From an uncultured Dorea sp. (GTDB taxonomy: Bacteria > Bacillota > Clostridia > Lachnospirales > Lachnospiraceae): a stretch of DNA of 8,290 nt. The stretch spans positions 1-8,290 of the forward strand of contig CAJTYU010000051.1 in NCBI GenBank assembly GCA_910584095.1, written 5' to 3'. The notes beneath the pieces were generated by a model, which was given only the letters and a program-made list of their open reading frames with translations, ran no database searches and was not told the origin of the DNA. Below, in pieces: positions 6,990-8,290 of the stretch. A program made the translations under genes and the position numbers. Within the stretch, counting starts at the first letter, position 1, and the number at the start of each line of letters is the position of its first letter.

Positions 6990-7054
6990 GTATATCCATC
7001 ACTCTCCTTTTGTCACTTAATCTAAATGTATGAATCACTGGTTGTACTTGTTGC

Positions 7055-7189
7055 TTACTTTCCTGCCTGCCCCTTAGATCTCTTTCTCTCCGCGCATCTT
7101 CTGATATAAGAAAGAAGTCTCTGTTCCTGACGCTCCTTGTCGTATCCGGACAACTCCATACTGTTGTTAATCTGAATGCTGTTTGCCAT
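7055..7189 (-). CDS. Small basic phage protein (44 aa)
   Basis: Reads MANSIQINNSMELSGYDKER and continues as a highly basic helix (RLLSYIRRCAERKRSKGQ), ending with TAA 7055-7057. AAAGGAGG at 7198-7205 sits 8 nt before the ATG, one of the best ribosome sites in the window. The product is small, soluble and basic, and nucleic-acid or partner-protein binding is plausible. I recognise no family. It directly follows the stop of a possible 32-residue ORF (TAG abutting ATG). About 65 bp with no gene separate it from the next start. Confidence 0.6.
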   Translation of the reverse strand: MANSIQINNSMELSGYDKERQEQRLLSYIRRCAERKRSKGQAGK

Positions 7190-7288
7190 CTATACCACCT
7201 CCTTTTCTCCAGCCTTATCGCCTGTCCTTAAATAAACAGTTGCAAACGCTGAGACTGTACCATCAATTTTTCCTGCCACTATTGCCAA
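7190..7288 (-). CDS. Possible small ORF (about 32 aa, TTG or GTG start)
   Basis: The minus frame reads AIVAGKIDGTVSAFATVYLR, then a charged GDKAGEKEVV end, and stops at TAG 7190-7192, directly before the 44-residue gene's ATG. The frame is open back to a TAG just before 7317. No ATG exists in it: TTG 7286-7288 has GGAAG 3 nt away and GTG 7277-7279 has no clear ribosome site. Protein-like composition and the stop-start abutment favour a real gene. The weak start, and a + strand promoter across its 5' end, count against it. It could be the remnant of a longer gene cut by the rightward gene next to it. Confidence 0.35.
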   Translation of the reverse strand: MAIVAGKIDGTVSAFATVYLRTGDKAGEKEVV

Positions 7289-7311
7289 TTTCTTCCAGAT
7301 TCTGGTATAAT
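7282..7311 (+). promoter_or_regulatory. Extended -10 promoter for the rightward membrane-anchored gene
   Basis: -35 TTGCCA (7282-7287), an 18-bp spacer, and TGG directly before -10 TATAAT (7306-7311), an extended -10. The start of transcription falls near 7318, about 26 nt before the ATG at 7344. The spacer ends in an 11-bp palindrome CCAGATTCTGG (7295-7305) that abuts the -10 and could be an operator. Confidence 0.65.
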
Positions 7312-7343
7312 CTTCCTATCAAATGATGAAAGGAATAATTATT

Positions 7344-7691
7344 ATGAATGAGCCAACATTTAATGGCATCTCAAAATCTGACATGAAATATATTGACTAT
7401 CTTGCTAAACACAGATTTCGTGACTTCACATCATTTACTCTCGAAACAGATTTATCCGCGGAACCTCGAATTAAAAAATTGGAAAAGCAAGGTTACATTC
7501 TCTTCGATAAGGGAGAACTCTGCTTTTCTTTCGATACGGTTATTGCATTGACTGATTATAGAAATCATTTAGCAGAACAAAGAAAAATCTCAAAAGAAAA
7601 CTTTATTCGACATTGGGTGCCTGTTCTTATTAATTTCATATTATCTTCCATTGCAATTATCATATCTATTATTGCGCTATTAAAGCCATGA
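7344..7691 (+). CDS. Hypothetical protein with C-terminal membrane anchor
   Basis: About 115 residues. The N-terminal ~85 look soluble, with a winged-helix-like order: KSDMKYIDYLAKHRF, then RIKKLEKQGYI, then a strand pair and TDYRNHLAEQRK. The last ~25 residues (VLINFILSSIAIIISIIALL) form one strong transmembrane segment with only KP outside. This soluble-plus-tail-anchor layout is common in small Firmicutes mobile-element proteins; function unknown. ATG 7344 is chosen because AAAGGA (7329-7334) lies 9 nt before it; ATGs at 7323 and 7326 lack a ribosome site. Sampled GC is about one third, lower than the leftward operon. It runs against the early genes, has its own promoter, and overlaps the convergent 31-residue gene by 23 bp. 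It may be a moron-like cargo gene. Confidence 0.75.
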   Translation: MNEPTFNGISKSDMKYIDYLAKHRFRDFTSFTLETDLSAEPRIKKLEKQGYILFDKGELCFSFDTVIALTDYRNHLAEQRKISKENFIRHWVPVLINFILSSIAIIISIIALLKP

Positions 7692-7764
7692 CTGCTATGA
7701 CCAAAGCAAGCACACTGGTTGCCATGCTTGCAATCTGGACTTTTCTATATGTATTCTCTTTCAC
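7669..7764 (-). CDS. Single-pass membrane peptide (31 aa)
   Basis: Begins with GTG then KENTYRKVQIASMA and continues as one hydrophobic helix (TSVLALVIAVMALIA) ending in Gln, stop TAA 7669-7671. The positive N-terminus and ~20-residue hydrophobic stretch predict a one-span inner-membrane peptide. The GTG lies one codon after the TGA of the 49-residue gene and in the same frame, with AAGGAGG about 11 nt upstream. Its last 23 bp overlap the end of the convergent rightward gene. No family is recognised. Membrane peptides of this size sit near the repressor in many temperate phages, and host-membrane effects or superinfection exclusion are guesses only. Confidence 0.5.
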   Translation of the reverse strand: MKENTYRKVQIASMATSVLALVIAVMALIAQ

Positions 7765-7767
7765 TCC

Positions 7768-7917
7768 TCACACCACCTCCTTTACCGTCTCCTTATTTGC
7801 CTTTTCTATAATTGCCATTCCATCAGATACCCCCAGAAGATACTCTTTCTTTTCATCAGGTAAATCTCTAATGTTTTCTGAAATCTTTTTAATAATGTCT
7901 TTTTCTCTTTCGCTCAC
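7768..7917 (-). CDS. Small early protein next to the repressor (49 aa)
   Basis: Begins with GTG then SEREKDIIKKISENIRDLP and continues DEKKEYLLGVSDGMAIIEKA, ending KEVV. It is highly charged and helical. The layout of two helices with an L-G-x-x-x-G-M segment matches small proteins often found beside phage or integrative-element repressors in Clostridia; I know no defined function. AGGAGG (7925-7930) lies 7 nt before GTG 7915-7917, an ideal ribosome site. It is the first gene of the leftward promoter at 7947-7975 and so is the positional counterpart of a cro-type early gene. It has no visible HTH and is too short for a standard Cro. Confidence 0.65.
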   Translation of the reverse strand: MSEREKDIIKKISENIRDLPDEKKEYLLGVSDGMAIIEKANKETVKEVV

Positions 7918-7935
7918 TTTTTCACCTCCTCTTTT

Positions 7936-7944
7936 AACTTAGTT
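7936..7944. promoter_or_regulatory. Putative repressor operator 1
   Basis: AACTTAGTT, a perfect 9-bp palindrome with arms AACT and AGTT. It covers the expected start point of the leftward promoter, so a bound repressor would block it. Confidence 0.5.
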
Positions 7945-7946
7945 CA

Positions 7947-7975
7947 GCTATAATGCATCTAAGTTTATTTGTCAA
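7947..7975 (-). promoter_or_regulatory. Leftward early promoter
   Basis: On the minus strand, -35 TTGACA (7970-7975, perfect), a 17-bp spacer, and -10 TATAGC (7947-7952, 4 of 6). RNA would start near 7940 and lead into the GTG of the 49-residue gene. One operator-like palindrome lies in the spacer and another at the start point. It may also supply the main leftward operon, since I see no convincing promoter right of the 44-residue gene. Confidence 0.6.
7957..7965. promoter_or_regulatory. Putative repressor operator 2
   Basis: ATCTAAGTT matches the AACTNAGTT pattern at 8 of 9 positions and lies in the spacer of the leftward promoter. Its centre is 21 bp from operator 1, two helical turns. Confidence 0.45.
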
Positions 7976-7987
7976 TACTATATTTGC

Positions 7988-7996
7988 AACTCAGTT
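7988..7996. promoter_or_regulatory. Putative repressor operator 3
   Basis: AACTCAGTT, a perfect palindrome with the same arms as operator 1. Its centre is 31 bp from operator 2, about three helical turns. It sits between the two divergent -35 boxes, 10 bp before that of the repressor gene. Confidence 0.5.
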
Positions 7997-8006
7997 TAAA
8001 TTTTTA

Positions 8007-8035
8007 TTGACTTATATCTTCTGATGTTATATTAT
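8007..8035 (+). promoter_or_regulatory. Promoter of the repressor gene
   Basis: -35 TTGACT (8007-8012), a 17-bp spacer, and -10 TATTAT (8030-8035). The RNA start falls near 8042, giving a leader of only about 17 nt before the ATG at 8059, enough for the AGAGGTG ribosome site at 8047-8053. Confidence 0.65.
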
Positions 8036-8058
8036 GGATTCAGAAAAGAGGTGAATTT

Positions 8059-8290
8059 ATGAACACTATCACAGTACGAATTCGGGAGATTTTCAATAAA
8101 ACTGGAGATTCTCAATCGCAACTTGCGCGAGTCCTAAATGTATCTCCTGCCTATGTATGGAAGCTGATGAATAAAGATGATGCTAATCCAAGTAACAGAC
8201 TGATTGAAGACATTTGTGAGAAAATAATGATAAGTGGAAAAAAAATTAATGAAAATTGGCTGAGAACTGGAGAAGGCGATATGTTTCTTA
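8059..8290 (+). CDS. XRE-family HTH phage repressor (partial, runs off the window)
   Basis: The first 77 residues are visible and the frame is open at the window end. An XRE/Cro-C1 type helix-turn-helix spans about residues 5-58: QSQLARVLNVSPAYVWKLMN gives the scaffold and recognition helices (~19-38), and SNRLIEDICEKI a following helix. The NENWLRTGEGDMF segment at 64-76 is the linker typical of Firmicutes prophage repressors. These bind palindromic operators to hold the lytic promoter silent. Whether a C-terminal oligomerisation or protease domain follows cannot be seen. The ATG at 8059 has GAGGTG 5 nt upstream. Divergent orientation to the leftward early promoter, with three operator-like repeats between, supports a CI-like role. 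Confidence 0.85.
   Translation, partial: MNTITVRIREIFNKTGDSQSQLARVLNVSPAYVWKLMNKDDANPSNRLIEDICEKIMISGKKINENWLRTGEGDMFL

Noticed and set aside
7005..7150. Alternative minus frame through the 44-residue gene (reads ISEDARRERDLRG onward to IHGCRF)
   Set aside because: Protein-like in composition and open over about 70 codons, but it has no ATG, GTG or TTG near a ribosome site at its 5' end, while the overlapping 44-residue frame has an excellent one.
7706..7731. Hairpin GCAAGCA / TGCTTGC as terminator of the rightward gene
   Set aside because: The 7-bp stem is perfect, but the loop is 12 nt and no U-tract follows directly on either strand. The sequence is also explained by coding for the 31-residue membrane peptide.
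7688..7942. + strand open frame (84 codons), Ser/Phe/Thr-rich
   Set aside because: The minus strand here encodes the 49- and 31-residue proteins with a good promoter and ribosome site. The + frame is their shadow and has no ribosome site.
1..8290. CRISPR arrays, tRNA or rRNA genes, integrase attachment sites
   Set aside because: No regularly spaced direct repeats, no tRNA-like cloverleaf and no integrase gene seen in the window.

Overview
The window reads as the early region of a temperate phage or prophage from a low-to-mid GC Firmicute, most likely a Clostridia/Lachnospiraceae host. The grounds are strong AGGAGG ribosome-binding sites before nearly every gene, several GTG starts, tight 1-nt or ATGA gene overlaps, and a replication/recombination gene set that I know from Clostridia siphophages. 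The host assignment is inference from style, not a database match.

Right end (about 7669-8290): a lysogeny-type switch. An XRE-family HTH repressor gene (8059 onward, cut by the window edge) is read rightward from a good promoter (8007-8035). A divergent promoter (7947-7975) drives two tiny leftward genes, a 49-residue soluble protein and a 31-residue membrane peptide. Three copies of an AACTNAGTT-like operator (centres 7940, 7961, 7992) lie between the two starts, spaced about 2 and 3 helical turns apart. Between this switch and the main operon sits an AT-rich rightward gene (7344-7691) with its own extended -10 promoter. It lies antisense to any leftward transcript that reads through.

Middle (about 5969-7288): a run of small leftward genes (possibly 32, then 44, 42, 74-76, 99, 84 and 38 residues). 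They are tightly spaced and several are translationally coupled. Most are too short for routine gene callers and have no assignable function; one is a small membrane protein. Opposite the 38-residue gene, the + strand carries a near-consensus promoter followed within about 20 nt by a strong hairpin and U-tract. This predicts a ~52-nt antisense RNA in the same relative position as lambda OOP RNA.

Left (30-5968): a five-gene leftward replication/recombination cassette. In transcription order it holds an SMC/SbcC-like ATPase, a Sak4/RecA-core-like ATPase with an extra C-terminal part, a DUF669 protein (probably ssDNA-binding-like), a DEAD/DEAH superfamily 2 helicase, and a primase with a RepA-type AAA+ helicase domain. 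Together these would load on, unwind, prime and recombine phage DNA. The primase-helicase is cut short just before the expected Walker B region, and the last ~50 bases of the window are much more AT-rich. This suggests a mobile-element insertion or recombination junction at the left edge.
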